Shown here in pieces: positions 56,478 through 64,000 of a stretch of 64,000 bases of DNA. Where the stretch lies: assembly GCA_964421565.1 (NCBI GenBank), contig CAYQXJ010000002.1, positions 186,001-250,000 of the forward strand. Reading direction: 5' to 3'. The notes beneath the pieces were generated by a model. It was not told the DNA's origin. It saw only the letters and a list, made by a program, of their open reading frames with translations, and searched no databases. The translations under genes and the position numbers were made by a program. Each line of letters starts with the position of its first letter. Positions within the stretch are counted from its first letter, which is position 1. The stretch is from CAYQXJ01 sp964421565 (GTDB lineage: Bacteria; Planctomycetota; Brocadiia; SM23-32).

Positions 56478-59348
56478 TTGCAAGCCCTCCTATCAGCAGC
56501 GCTTGTCCTGTGTGCGTTGTCGGCCAGGCCTGTGTGGAGCGAAGTCACCATCGAAGGAGCCACTCTCGTGACGGCCGAGCGGGCGCGCTATATCTGGGTG
56601 GACGAGCACGGGACAGGTCGCAATGTCTACGCCCTGTTCCGTCGCCGCGTGAGTCTGGGGCCCGGGCCGCACGAGGGAACGCTTCATCTCTTTGCCGATA
56701 CTCGCTACCGGCTTTTGGTCAATGGCCATACCGTCGGGCACGGGCCGGCGCGTTTCGCGGTAAGCCGGCCGGAATACGATACGTGGCACCTGGGCGAGTA
56801 TCTGTGCGCGGGCGAGAACATCGTCGCCATCGTCGTGAACAACTACGGATGTTCCTGCATGCACGCCGAGTTGAGCATCGGCGGGTTGATTGCCTGGGGG
56901 CAGTTCAGAGACAGCGCAGGCGAGGCCACGGCCGTCTGGACCGGCGACGGCGAGTGGAAAGGCATCCAGGCCCCCGGGTTTCAGCGCGAGACCCCGAAGC
57001 TCTCCTTCGCCCTAAACCCCGGCGAGGTGCTGGACGCCCGCAAATCGCCGTCCGGATGGGCGGCCCCGGGTTTTGACGCCTCGCTCTGGCCGTCTGCGGT
57101 GCCCCTGGCGAGGCAGGAGCACTGGGGTGAGCTGCACCCGCGATCGATTCCGCCCCTGGATGAGCAATACATGCCGGCAGTGGAGTTGCGGAGCGCCTGG
57201 AAGGCGTTTTACCCCGATCGGGAGGAGCGGTACTCGTTCGTTCTGCCGATGCAGGGCACACCGGCCATGGAGCCGAGCGCTCCCGCCCTGGCGATGACCT
57301 ATCTCTACTCCCCCCGGCCTCAGACGGTAACGATGGGGGCCTTCTGGGGCGTTTACTGGCTCAACGGTGAGCGACTGCAGCCCCGGCCTCGCCGGGACGT
57401 CGACTTGCGTCGAGACTACGGGCTGCAGCTACATGCCGGGTGGAATGTCCTGATGGTATCTGAAAGCACCCGACACGGCGCATGGGAGTTCGTCATGGGG
57501 CTGCCGGCAGCAGCGGGCATCCAGGTAAGCGCCGAGAGGGCGGTGGCATCGCCCAACACGTTCCTGCTCGCCGGCCCGTGGCCGGGCGAACTGCAGAGGC
57601 GCGCACGAGAGATGGCGCTGCCGCTGGAAGGTCCGGAAGGGCTGCCCGAGCAGCTCGGGCCGTGGGGCAGATGGCCGAGGGACAGGGGCGCCAACTCCGC
57701 CTACGTTGAGATGTGCTGGAAACACCACGAAGCCATGGGGCTGGAGGGCCCTGGCCTGCAGATCGCGGGGGCTGACTACGCGGAGCGCGTCGGCGATGCG
57801 AGCCTCTCCCTCATCTACGACTTCGGCACCGAGGTGCTCGGGCGCCCCATGCTCGAGTTCGAAGCTGCGGCCGGCACAAAGGTTGACCTCGCCTACTCCG
57901 AGATGCTGCAGGGTGGGTTGCCTGCCGATCACGGGGCTCACCACATACGCATGGCTGAGCGCTACATCGCCCGGGAGGGCGAGCAGACCGTTCACACCTT
58001 CCACCCTCGCGGGTTCCGCTACCTGCAGGTGACGGTGAGCGGCGACCTGCGCGCCTTTCGGCTGCGCGAGGTCGGCCTGACCCGAGCTACCTATCCGGCC
58101 CGACCGATCGGCGAGTTCGAGTGCTCCGACCCCTTGCTCAACCGCATATGGACTCTTGGCCGCGACACGCAACTGGCGTGCATGGAAGATGCCTACCTGG
58201 ACTGCCCCCGTCGCGAGCGCGGTTGCTACGCGGGCGACATGCTGGTGCAGTTCTACACGAACCTCGCCGCCTTCGGAGATACCGACCTCATGCGCCGCTG
58301 CGTGGAGTTGTTCTTCCTGGCGCAGGGCGACGAGGGGCTGCTGCCGCCGGCGGCGCACGGCCTGGAAGCCGGCAGACACCCTGATTACTCGGCAATAATG
58401 GTACAGGCGCTCTGGCACTACTACGCCCGCACTGGCGACATGGCGTTCCTGCGGCGGATGAAGCCGCACCTGGTCCGGCTGATGGGGGGCCTGGGCGCGC
58501 TTGAAGTGGAAAGTGCCGACCTGCTCGATGGCAGCCACCTGAACCCCTACCTCGACCGCCAACGCATGGACCGACGGGGCATCACCTGCGCGCTCAACTG
58601 CTTCTACCAGAGGGCTTTCCACGACGCTGCGAGGATCATGGGGGTGCTGGACGACGTGCACCGCCAGACGGAGTACGCCATACGGGCGCAGGGCCTGGCG
58701 GAAGCGATCAGGCGCGAGTTCTGGGATGCCACGAGGCAAGTATTCGTGGATCGCCGTGTCACGGAGGTCAGCGACGGCTATCCGTCTGCTGCCGCCAACA
58801 CGCTCCCGCTGCTCTACGATATCGCTGCCCCGCCGCAAGTTCCGGGAGCGCTGGAGCATCTGAGGGAGCTGATGCGAAATAACTTCCAGCGCATGCCGCC
58901 CCGGCGCGACTGGCACTGCAACGTGATGCCCTATTTCTCCTTTTACTCCGTCGGCGCGCTCTGCGAACATGGCCGAACGGAGGAGGCGCTGCAGTTTATC
59001 CGCGAGTGCTGGGGGCTCTGGCTGCGACAGGGGGCGTGGACCTGCTGGGAGACGTGGCCGGGCGGCAGTCGATGCCACGCGTGGTCCAGCTGCCCCACCC
59101 ACTACCTGTCCAGCCGGGTTCTGGGCGTCAGGTTCCCCGAGCCTGGACGCCCCGACCGTGTGCTGCTGGCGCCGGAGCCGGGCGGCCTGGAGTGGGCGAG
59201 AGGCACCTATCCGCACGCCAGGGGGCCCCTGCGGGTCGAATGGCGTCTCAAGGAGGGCCGCTTATCCCTGACTTACGAGGCGCCGCAGGGCGTAGAGGTC
59301 ACGGTGGACGAGGCGGTGCAGCTTACACATGAAGACAAGGCTTGGTGA
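56478..59348 (+). CDS. GH78-like alpha-L-rhamnosidase, secreted
   Basis: A 956-residue enzyme of the alpha-L-rhamnosidase type, releasing terminal rhamnose from polysaccharides or glycosides. After a signal-like N-terminus come beta-sandwich domains (about 40-560, with FADTRYRLLVNGHTVGHGPAR), then the (alpha/alpha)6 barrel. DCPRRERGCYAGD has the likely general acid Glu580, and CWETWPGGSRCHAWSS has the likely base Glu858. The start is uncertain: TTG 56478 has no good ribosome site, and the frame is open back to the GH130 stop, 14 codons earlier, without ATG or GTG. It follows GH130 by 42 bp. Confidence 0.85.
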   Translation: MQALLSAALVLCALSARPVWSEVTIEGATLVTAERARYIWVDEHGTGRNVYALFRRRVSLGPGPHEGTLHLFADTRYRLLVNGHTVGHGPARFAVSRPEYDTWHLGEYLCAGENIVAIVVNNYGCSCMHAELSIGGLIAWGQFRDSAGEATAVWTGDGEWKGIQAPGFQRETPKLSFALNPGEVLDARKSPSGWAAPGFDASLWPSAVPLARQEHWGELHPRSIPPLDEQYMPAVELRSAWKAFYPDREERYSFVLPMQGTPAMEPSAPALAMTYLYSPRPQTVTMGAFWGVYWLNGERLQPRPRRDVDLRRDYGLQLHAGWNVLMVSESTRHGAWEFVMGLPAAAGIQVSAERAVASPNTFLLAGPWPGELQRRAREMALPLEGPEGLPEQLGPWGRWPRDRGANSAYVEMCWKHHEAMGLEGPGLQIAGADYAERVGDASLSLIYDFGTEVLGRPMLEFEAAAGTKVDLAYSEMLQGGLPADHGAHHIRMAERYIAREGEQTVHTFHPRGFRYLQVTVSGDLRAFRLREVGLTRATYPARPIGEFECSDPLLNRIWTLGRDTQLACMEDAYLDCPRRERGCYAGDMLVQFYTNLAAFGDTDLMRRCVELFFLAQGDEGLLPPAAHGLEAGRHPDYSAIMVQALWHYYARTGDMAFLRRMKPHLVRLMGGLGALEVESADLLDGSHLNPYLDRQRMDRRGITCALNCFYQRAFHDAARIMGVLDDVHRQTEYAIRAQGLAEAIRREFWDATRQVFVDRRVTEVSDGYPSAAANTLPLLYDIAAPPQVPGALEHLRELMRNNFQRMPPRRDWHCNVMPYFSFYSVGALCEHGRTEEALQFIRECWGLWLRQGAWTCWETWPGGSRCHAWSSCPTHYLSSRVLGVRFPEPGRPDRVLLAPEPGGLEWARGTYPHARGPLRVEWRLKEGRLSLTYEAPQGVEVTVDEAVQLTHEDKAW

Positions 59349-59358
59349 GGTTTGGCAG

Positions 59359-60315
59359 ATGATCAAGATCGGAGTCATAGGTGCCGGAGGCAACGGAAGC
59401 GGGCATGCGCGCTATTACAGCGAGAGCGAGCGGGCAGAGGTGATCGCGGTGGCCGATCCCGATAAGTCGCGCGCCTACGCGCTCGCGCGAGAGATCGACG
59501 CGGAAGCCTTCGGCAACTACCGCGACTTTCTGGACATGGTGGACGCGGTCGTAATCTCATCGCCGAACTTTCTGCATCGCGACCACGCCGTAGAGTGCGC
59601 CGAGGCGGGCAAGCACGTCTTCTGCGAGAAGCCGATGGGCCTGAGCGCGGAGCAGGCGGAGGAGATCGCAGCGGCCGTCCGAGACGCCGGCGTGCAGTCC
59701 TTCGTGGGCTTCAGCGTGCGTTTCGGGGCGCAGGTGCAAACGATGCAGGCGTACAAGGACGAGGGGCGGCTCGGGCGCGTGTTTTCCGTCTGGTCGCGCA
59801 GGCTCACGTACATGGACCCGGCCAAGCGTGAAGGCTGGCGCGTGGATCACATGTTGAGCGGCGGGTTGCTCTACGAGATCAACATCCATGAGCTGGAATG
59901 GATGATGGCACTCGGCGGTAAGGTGAAGTCCGTCTTCGGCCGCCGGATGGCCCGCGAGCAACAGACACCGCGCGCGAACGACCACATCTGGTTCATGCTC
60001 AACTTCGGCGACGATGCGGTAGGGATGCACGAAGGTAGCTGGTGCACCGCGTGCGGCGAATACCGCAGGGGCGTCATCGGTACGGCGGGAGCGCTGACCA
60101 CGGAACGGTGGGGCCAGAAGCTTTTCCATGCGCGCAACGGCGAGAAGGAGACGCAGGCCGAGATGTGCCCCCGCTTCGACAAGCGGGCGCACTTCCTCGA
60201 CGTGGTCGAAGGCACAGCCGAGTCCAGGGCCGACGCCCAATGGGGCCTTGAGGTGATGAGAGCGGCGGAGGCCGTGATAGTAAGCGCCAACACCGGCCAG
60301 GTGGTGCCCCTTTGA
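59359..60315 (+). CDS. Gfo/Idh/MocA-family oxidoreductase
   Basis: 318 residues. IGVIGAGGNGSGHARYY begins the Rossmann fold, SSPNFLHRDHAVECAEAGKHVFCEKPMGLS contains the EKP motif, and GGLLYEINIHELEWMMALGG carries the family His. ATG 59359 lies 11 bp after the GH78 stop, with GAGG upstream; an in-frame ATG 30 bases earlier overlaps GH78. Being in the same transcription unit as the two glycosidases, it probably handles a released sugar, but the substrate cannot be read. Confidence 0.9.
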   Translation: MIKIGVIGAGGNGSGHARYYSESERAEVIAVADPDKSRAYALAREIDAEAFGNYRDFLDMVDAVVISSPNFLHRDHAVECAEAGKHVFCEKPMGLSAEQAEEIAAAVRDAGVQSFVGFSVRFGAQVQTMQAYKDEGRLGRVFSVWSRRLTYMDPAKREGWRVDHMLSGGLLYEINIHELEWMMALGGKVKSVFGRRMAREQQTPRANDHIWFMLNFGDDAVGMHEGSWCTACGEYRRGVIGTAGALTTERWGQKLFHARNGEKETQAEMCPRFDKRAHFLDVVEGTAESRADAQWGLEVMRAAEAVIVSANTGQVVPL

Positions 60316-60350
60316 GCGACAACGAGTGAGATGGCCAGGGACGCCCAACG

Positions 60351-61589
60351 ATGAGGATACTGGTCGACGAGAACATCCCGATGGCGTACGAACTGTTCGG
60401 GAGCCTGGGGGAAGTTGTGCTCGTGCCCGGACGCGACGTGGACGCCGGCTTCCCGGGCCTGGAGGACTTCGACGCCCTCGCCATCCGTAGCGTGACCGCC
60501 GTGACTCCCGACCTGGTGGACCGGGCGAAGCGCTGTCGCTTCATCGGCACCGCCACGATCGGCACAGATCACATCGATGATGCTTACATAAAGGAGGTCA
60601 ATGCCCGGCGCGCCTGCCGGATAACGGTCGCTTCGGCTCCGGGCTCTAACGCCGCGTCCGTGGCCGACTACGTCTTCTACTCGCTGGCATGGGTTACGGC
60701 TTTGCGTAACGAACCGCTCGGGCAGCGCAGCCTCGGCATCATCGGTCACGGCAACTGCGGGAGCCGCGTGGCAAGGCGCGCGAGGGGGTTCGGGATGCGA
60801 GTTCTGCGGCACGACCCGCCGCTCCAGGAGCGCGAGCCGGCATTCCATTCCGACGGTCTCAAACAGGTGTTGGCCGCCGACTTCATCACCTGTCACGTGC
60901 CACTCACCGGGGCGGGTGAAAGCGAGCATCCCACCTTCCACATGATCGGTGCAGACGCCCTCGCCCTGATGCGGCCTGGCTCCCTGCTGATCAACAGCTC
61001 GCGTGGTGCCGTGGTGGACTCTCGCGCCCTGATCGCCGCCCTCGCGAACGGGCGCATCGATGCCGTGCTGGATGTCTTCGAGGGCGAGCCGAGGCCTGCG
61101 CCGGAGCTGCTGCAATTGCCTCTGATCGCCACCCCACACATCGCGGGCTACGCCGTTGAGGCCAAACGTCGCGGTGCCATTGTCATCTACGAGGCCCTGT
61201 GTCGGGCCTTCGGCGAGGAGCCGATGGACACGGCGCCGCTGCTGATGCAGGGATTCGCCCCGCCCCATGGCCAACAGGTGCGTTTCGACGCGGCAGGGCC
61301 GATGCTGCCCGCGGCGGACAGGGCGGTGTGGGCCCTGTTCGCCCTGCTCCACGACATAGGCCGGACTAGCGACGAGCTGAAGGCGACAATCGGCGAAGCC
61401 GACCGCGGCGCCCTGTTCGACCGGATGCGAAAGCTTTACGCGGAGAACCAGGCGCGGCATGAACTGGCATCGTACAGGGTGCGCGTGGCGGTCGGCGGCG
61501 ATCTCGGCCGGGCTGTTGCGCGGCGTCTGGCAGGCTTCGGGACAGTCGTAAAGGACGAGCGCCCGCACTATGTTTTGACGGCGGATTGA
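60351..61589 (+). CDS. pdxB: Erythronate-4-phosphate dehydrogenase PdxB-like
   Basis: A 412-residue D-2-hydroxyacid dehydrogenase resembling PdxB, the second step of the DXP-dependent pyridoxal-phosphate pathway. The match to PdxB runs the whole length: ILVDENIPMAYELFGSLGEV, IRSVTAVTPDLV, FIGTATIGTDHID, APGSNAASVADYVFYSL, GIIGHGNCGSRVARR, INSSRGAVVDSRAL, and TPHIAGYAVEAKRRG with catalytic His263. The C-terminal PdxB dimerisation segment (about 300-385) is present, which separates it from SerA. The cofactor loop GHGNCG fits NAD. It is last in the glycosidase operon, an unusual place. Another 4-phospho-sugar acid substrate is possible. Confidence 0.87.
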   Translation: MRILVDENIPMAYELFGSLGEVVLVPGRDVDAGFPGLEDFDALAIRSVTAVTPDLVDRAKRCRFIGTATIGTDHIDDAYIKEVNARRACRITVASAPGSNAASVADYVFYSLAWVTALRNEPLGQRSLGIIGHGNCGSRVARRARGFGMRVLRHDPPLQEREPAFHSDGLKQVLAADFITCHVPLTGAGESEHPTFHMIGADALALMRPGSLLINSSRGAVVDSRALIAALANGRIDAVLDVFEGEPRPAPELLQLPLIATPHIAGYAVEAKRRGAIVIYEALCRAFGEEPMDTAPLLMQGFAPPHGQQVRFDAAGPMLPAADRAVWALFALLHDIGRTSDELKATIGEADRGALFDRMRKLYAENQARHELASYRVRVAVGGDLGRAVARRLAGFGTVVKDERPHYVLTAD

Positions 61590-61595
61590 GCATCG

Positions 61596-61622
61596 CCCGT
61601 CGGCTCTTGGCTGCCCGACGGG
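61596..61622. terminator. Hairpin between convergent pdxB and larA-like genes
   Basis: CCCGTCGG (61596-61603) and CCGACGGG (61615-61622) form an 8-bp stem with an 11-base loop between the two stop codons. There is no T tract on either side. It may serve as a bidirectional barrier. Confidence 0.45.
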
Positions 61623-61645
61623 TCAAGCGTTGCGACGCAGCGGGC

Positions 61646-62932
61646 TCATTCGAACTTGTCCCTTGTCGCCCAGAGGCCGAGGGCCGGGTTGCCGATGTAG
61701 AAGAACCCGTCGCTCGGCCCGTCGGGCAGGTTCTCCACGTCGTACTCGCGGATCGCTTCGTGCACGTCGCGCCATTCAAAACCGACGCCTTCCACCTCCT
61801 GCCTCGAAAGCAGAGAAGGGTCGGTTGCGTACACTATGCGGAAACGCCCTTCCGATGAACCGTGGATCAGGTGCGCCGCCGCTGACAGATTGGCGCGCAG
61901 TTCGGCATGTGTGGCGACGGCCCTTAGCGTTGCCGGCGTGCCGCGATACCCGAACCGCCGGATGAGGCGGTCGATCTCAGGGTCCTCGCCGAACGTCTTG
62001 ACGCCCGGGGCGACCACGGTCAGCGTGCCGCCGTCGGCCATGGCCATGCGGGTGCGATAGATCGCCTTGTTCCCTATCCACGTGCTCTTGAACTCAGCCG
62101 GTTCCAGGTAGGTGACCATCTGCTGCTGCGGTTCCTCGAGCAGCTCGATGTTCACCTGCTGGCTGAGTTCGGCTGCCTGCAGGAAGGTCTGGTGGTCGTC
62201 GCCCACGTAAATGCCGCGCATCACGAGCTTTCCCCCGGCGTCGCGCGCCATGACGGTGAGCACGAAGATGACCCCAAGCTCGCCCAGGTAGTGCTCAAAG
62301 CCCCAGTTGAACACGTCGCGAACGGGCGTTTCGGCGCGGCCCATAATGCGCTCCATGCCGTAGGCCGCGCCCAGGAAATGCGTCCTGTTGATGGTATTCT
62401 GCCCGCCGGCGCCGACCATGACGTTCTTCACGCCGTTGGCCATGCCCACAACTTCGTGCGGCACCACCTGCCCGATGGAGAAGATGGCCGTGTAATCGCC
62501 CTCGATCAACCGCAGGTTGATCTCCACCGGGATGCCGCAATCCGGCAGATGCTCGCGCAGAACGCCGTCGGAGACCTGGTGCACGTAGTCGGCGGGCACC
62601 ACTCCGAGCCGAATCAAGTCCTCGCGCCAGCGATGTTCCTTGAATTGATCGAAGGGGATTTGCGTGCCGAACATCCGCTCCAGAGCGGGCCATTCCATGG
62701 GGAAATGCGTGCCGAGGGCGGGCATAACGTGGAAGCGCTCGGCCCCCGCCGTCTGCCGGTACAGGATACGGGTCAGGTTGCCGGCGTCGCTGTAGATGCG
62801 TGTGCCGTCCGGCGGCAGGGCGAGAGTGCGCGACGTATCACCCGCCATGTCAATGGCGGCTACAATGGCCTCCGTCTTGGTCTTCTGGGATATGACCCGA
62901 TCGGGCGCGCCTTCGGCGAATATGGTCGTCAT
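61646..62932 (-). CDS. LarA-family nickel-pincer racemase/epimerase homologue
   Basis: A 428-residue protein of the LarA/DUF2088 family, whose members racemise 2-hydroxy acids with the NPN nickel-pincer cofactor. His76 is in PALGTHFPM. His159, Lys169 and His185 (VVPHEVVGMANGVKNVM...INRTHFLG) keep the spacing of LarA His174-Lys184-His200, so the cofactor-binding Lys and nickel-ligand His are in place. The rest differs from lactate racemase and the substrate is probably another hydroxy acid or sugar acid. AGGAG precedes the ATG. No larB, larC or larE maturation genes are in the window. Confidence 0.82.
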   Translation of the reverse strand: MTTIFAEGAPDRVISQKTKTEAIVAAIDMAGDTSRTLALPPDGTRIYSDAGNLTRILYRQTAGAERFHVMPALGTHFPMEWPALERMFGTQIPFDQFKEHRWREDLIRLGVVPADYVHQVSDGVLREHLPDCGIPVEINLRLIEGDYTAIFSIGQVVPHEVVGMANGVKNVMVGAGGQNTINRTHFLGAAYGMERIMGRAETPVRDVFNWGFEHYLGELGVIFVLTVMARDAGGKLVMRGIYVGDDHQTFLQAAELSQQVNIELLEEPQQQMVTYLEPAEFKSTWIGNKAIYRTRMAMADGGTLTVVAPGVKTFGEDPEIDRLIRRFGYRGTPATLRAVATHAELRANLSAAAHLIHGSSEGRFRIVYATDPSLLSRQEVEGVGFEWRDVHEAIREYDVENLPDGPSDGFFYIGNPALGLWATRDKFE

Positions 62933-62974
62933 AGCGGCTCCTGGTAGTGCGCAGGTCAGGTCCTGGTCTCTGCT

Positions 62975-64000
62975 TCATTCCACTGTGCGGGCGGTGGCGC
63001 GGTTCAGCACGATGCGGCGGCTCGTGGTGACCAGCCCACCTTGCCGAACGCTGGCCATGGGCTCGCCGGTCAGCACGTAGTTGTTAGTCTCACGGGTCCA
63101 TTCCAGCCGGTCGCCGCTTGCTTCCGTCGCCTGCTGTTGCTGCCAGACGACACGTACGGCCCCCTCCGCGACGAGTCTTTCGATCACCGGTTCCTCATCC
63201 TCCTGGCCAGCCTTCATCGTCAATGTAAGTTTCTCGCAGTTCAGCCTTCGCTGCTCGTCGGACACTGCGACGTTTCCCCAGGCCAGGAACTGGCGGAGCT
63301 GGTTGCCTGGGCCGAACACCGCCTCTGCCGACTCGGCATCAAGGCTCCAGGCCTCTTCGCCCGTTGCGCGGAAGGTCACCTCGCCGTCCGAACGCGCGTG
63401 CCGCAGCTCCCCCGCGTCGTTGACATGTAGCACGAGCTGGGCGCAGTTCATATCCGCCCCCTCCACCTTCACCTCAACGTCTCCCGAGAAGACTCCCCGT
63501 TGCTCGCCGGAGTCCAGCTCCATCCTGTCTGCCCACCGGATCACGCCCAGGGCGGGCTGGCCTTCAGGCTGGTTGACTTCGAGGTCGCCCGGCGTCTCGC
63601 AGACCACGCGTTGCTCATGGGTCAGTATGCTGATTTCCTCGCCTCTGAGCTGCCATGTGGTGGCTTCGTCGCCTTCGGCCGCCGGCAACGCCGCTCCGCT
63701 CAGCGCCGCGCTGCCTCCCTTGATGCGGACTACTGCCCCGCCGGCCGCCTCCACAACCTTCGGCGCCATCTCGTTGTCGAACCGGATGATGACCTCCTCG
63801 CCCCGAATGGACTGCTCCCCTTGGGCGGCGGCCACCGAGCCGAGGAAACGGGCTTCTGCGGTTTTACCGGGGCTGTAGTGCATGCTGCGTTCCCAGCGGA
63901 CGGTCGTGGTGGTTGCGTCCACGTCGGCGCTCTGCATGCTCAAGGTCCCTGCTGCGGGGCAGCTTAGTGAGCCGTCGGCGTTGTTGAACAACACGCGCGG
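62975..64000 (-). CDS. OstA/LptA-like protein, partial at window edge
   Basis: The C-terminal 342 residues of a protein whose frame is still open at base 64000; the GTG at 63994 is unlikely to be the real start. It is beta-rich and repetitive, with stretches of OstA/LptA type: ARFLGSVAAAQGEQSIRGEEVIIRF, GVFSGDVEVKVEGADMNCAQLVLH, AWGNVAVSDEQRRLNCEKLTL, and the end RLEWTRETNNYVLTGEPMASVRQGG. The repeated G-V-A-V...C-x-x-L pattern is the jelly-roll strand pair of LPS-transport proteins. This supports an LPS-bearing outer membrane. It lies 42 bp upstream of the larA-like gene on the same strand. Confidence 0.65.
   Translation of the reverse strand, partial: PRVLFNNADGSLSCPAAGTLSMQSADVDATTTTVRWERSMHYSPGKTAEARFLGSVAAAQGEQSIRGEEVIIRFDNEMAPKVVEAAGGAVVRIKGGSAALSGAALPAAEGDEATTWQLRGEEISILTHEQRVVCETPGDLEVNQPEGQPALGVIRWADRMELDSGEQRGVFSGDVEVKVEGADMNCAQLVLHVNDAGELRHARSDGEVTFRATGEEAWSLDAESAEAVFGPGNQLRQFLAWGNVAVSDEQRRLNCEKLTLTMKAGQEDEEPVIERLVAEGAVRVVWQQQQATEASGDRLEWTRETNNYVLTGEPMASVRQGGLVTTSRRIVLNRATARTVE

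Overview
The window is GC-rich, densely coding DNA from a Gram-negative-type bacterium. It has a complete peptidoglycan/division (dcw) cluster, a secretin, lipoproteins and an OstA/LptA-like protein, so an outer membrane is implied. The KKAFTLIELLVV prepilins with H-X9-DG motifs, together with a pilus locus laid out like the Akkermansia Amuc_1098-1101 genes, point to the PVC group (Verrucomicrobia, Lentisphaerae, Planctomycetes) or a neighbouring lineage such as Hydrogenedentes. The phylum cannot be fixed from sequence reading alone. No tRNA, rRNA, CRISPR array, transposase or phage gene was seen.

Layout. 1-14102 (minus): dcw operon mraZ-rsmH-ftsL-ftsI-murE-murF-mraY-ftsW-murG-murC-murB-ddl-ftsQ, the last running off the edge. 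It has a consensus promoter at 14242-14270, and murD is missing from its usual place. 14664-17603: ruvX, a ROK sugar kinase and miaA. 17654-28348 (plus): a type IV pilus-like operon comprising a PilM-PilN fusion, PilO-like and PilP/Amuc_1099-like proteins, a large helical lipoprotein, a secretin and a small exported protein, closed by a hairpin terminator. 28504-34401: sppA, prfA, rpmE, a Fur-family regulator, cstA and a tiny membrane protein. 34459-39803: HtrA, and divergently an M42 peptidase, a P-loop kinase, an oxidoreductase and a membrane protein. 39800-45618 (minus): a six-gene operon gpsA, double-ACT protein, DUF711, uronate-isomerase-like protein, tmk and a thioredoxin-fold lipoprotein.

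45720-50324 holds three paralogous prepilin-like genes in tandem. The first two carry a 293-bp stretch (promoter, leader and first 28 codons) that is identical base for base. The third has the same architecture but a diverged leader. A large membrane polyamine-synthase-like/TPR fusion and a small secreted protein follow. 54110-61589 is a sugar-metabolism block: a Gfo/Idh/MocA oxidoreductase, divergent to GH130, a GH78-like rhamnosidase, another oxidoreductase and PdxB. The window ends with a LarA-type racemase homologue and an OstA-like protein cut by the edge.

The parts fit together as cell-envelope growth (dcw), an envelope-spanning pilus/secretion machine whose substrates may include the duplicated prepilins, and use of plant- or algal-type polysaccharide sugars. 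Many intergenic regions carry recognisable sigma70-type promoters (TTGACA-17-TATAAT class), listed individually.
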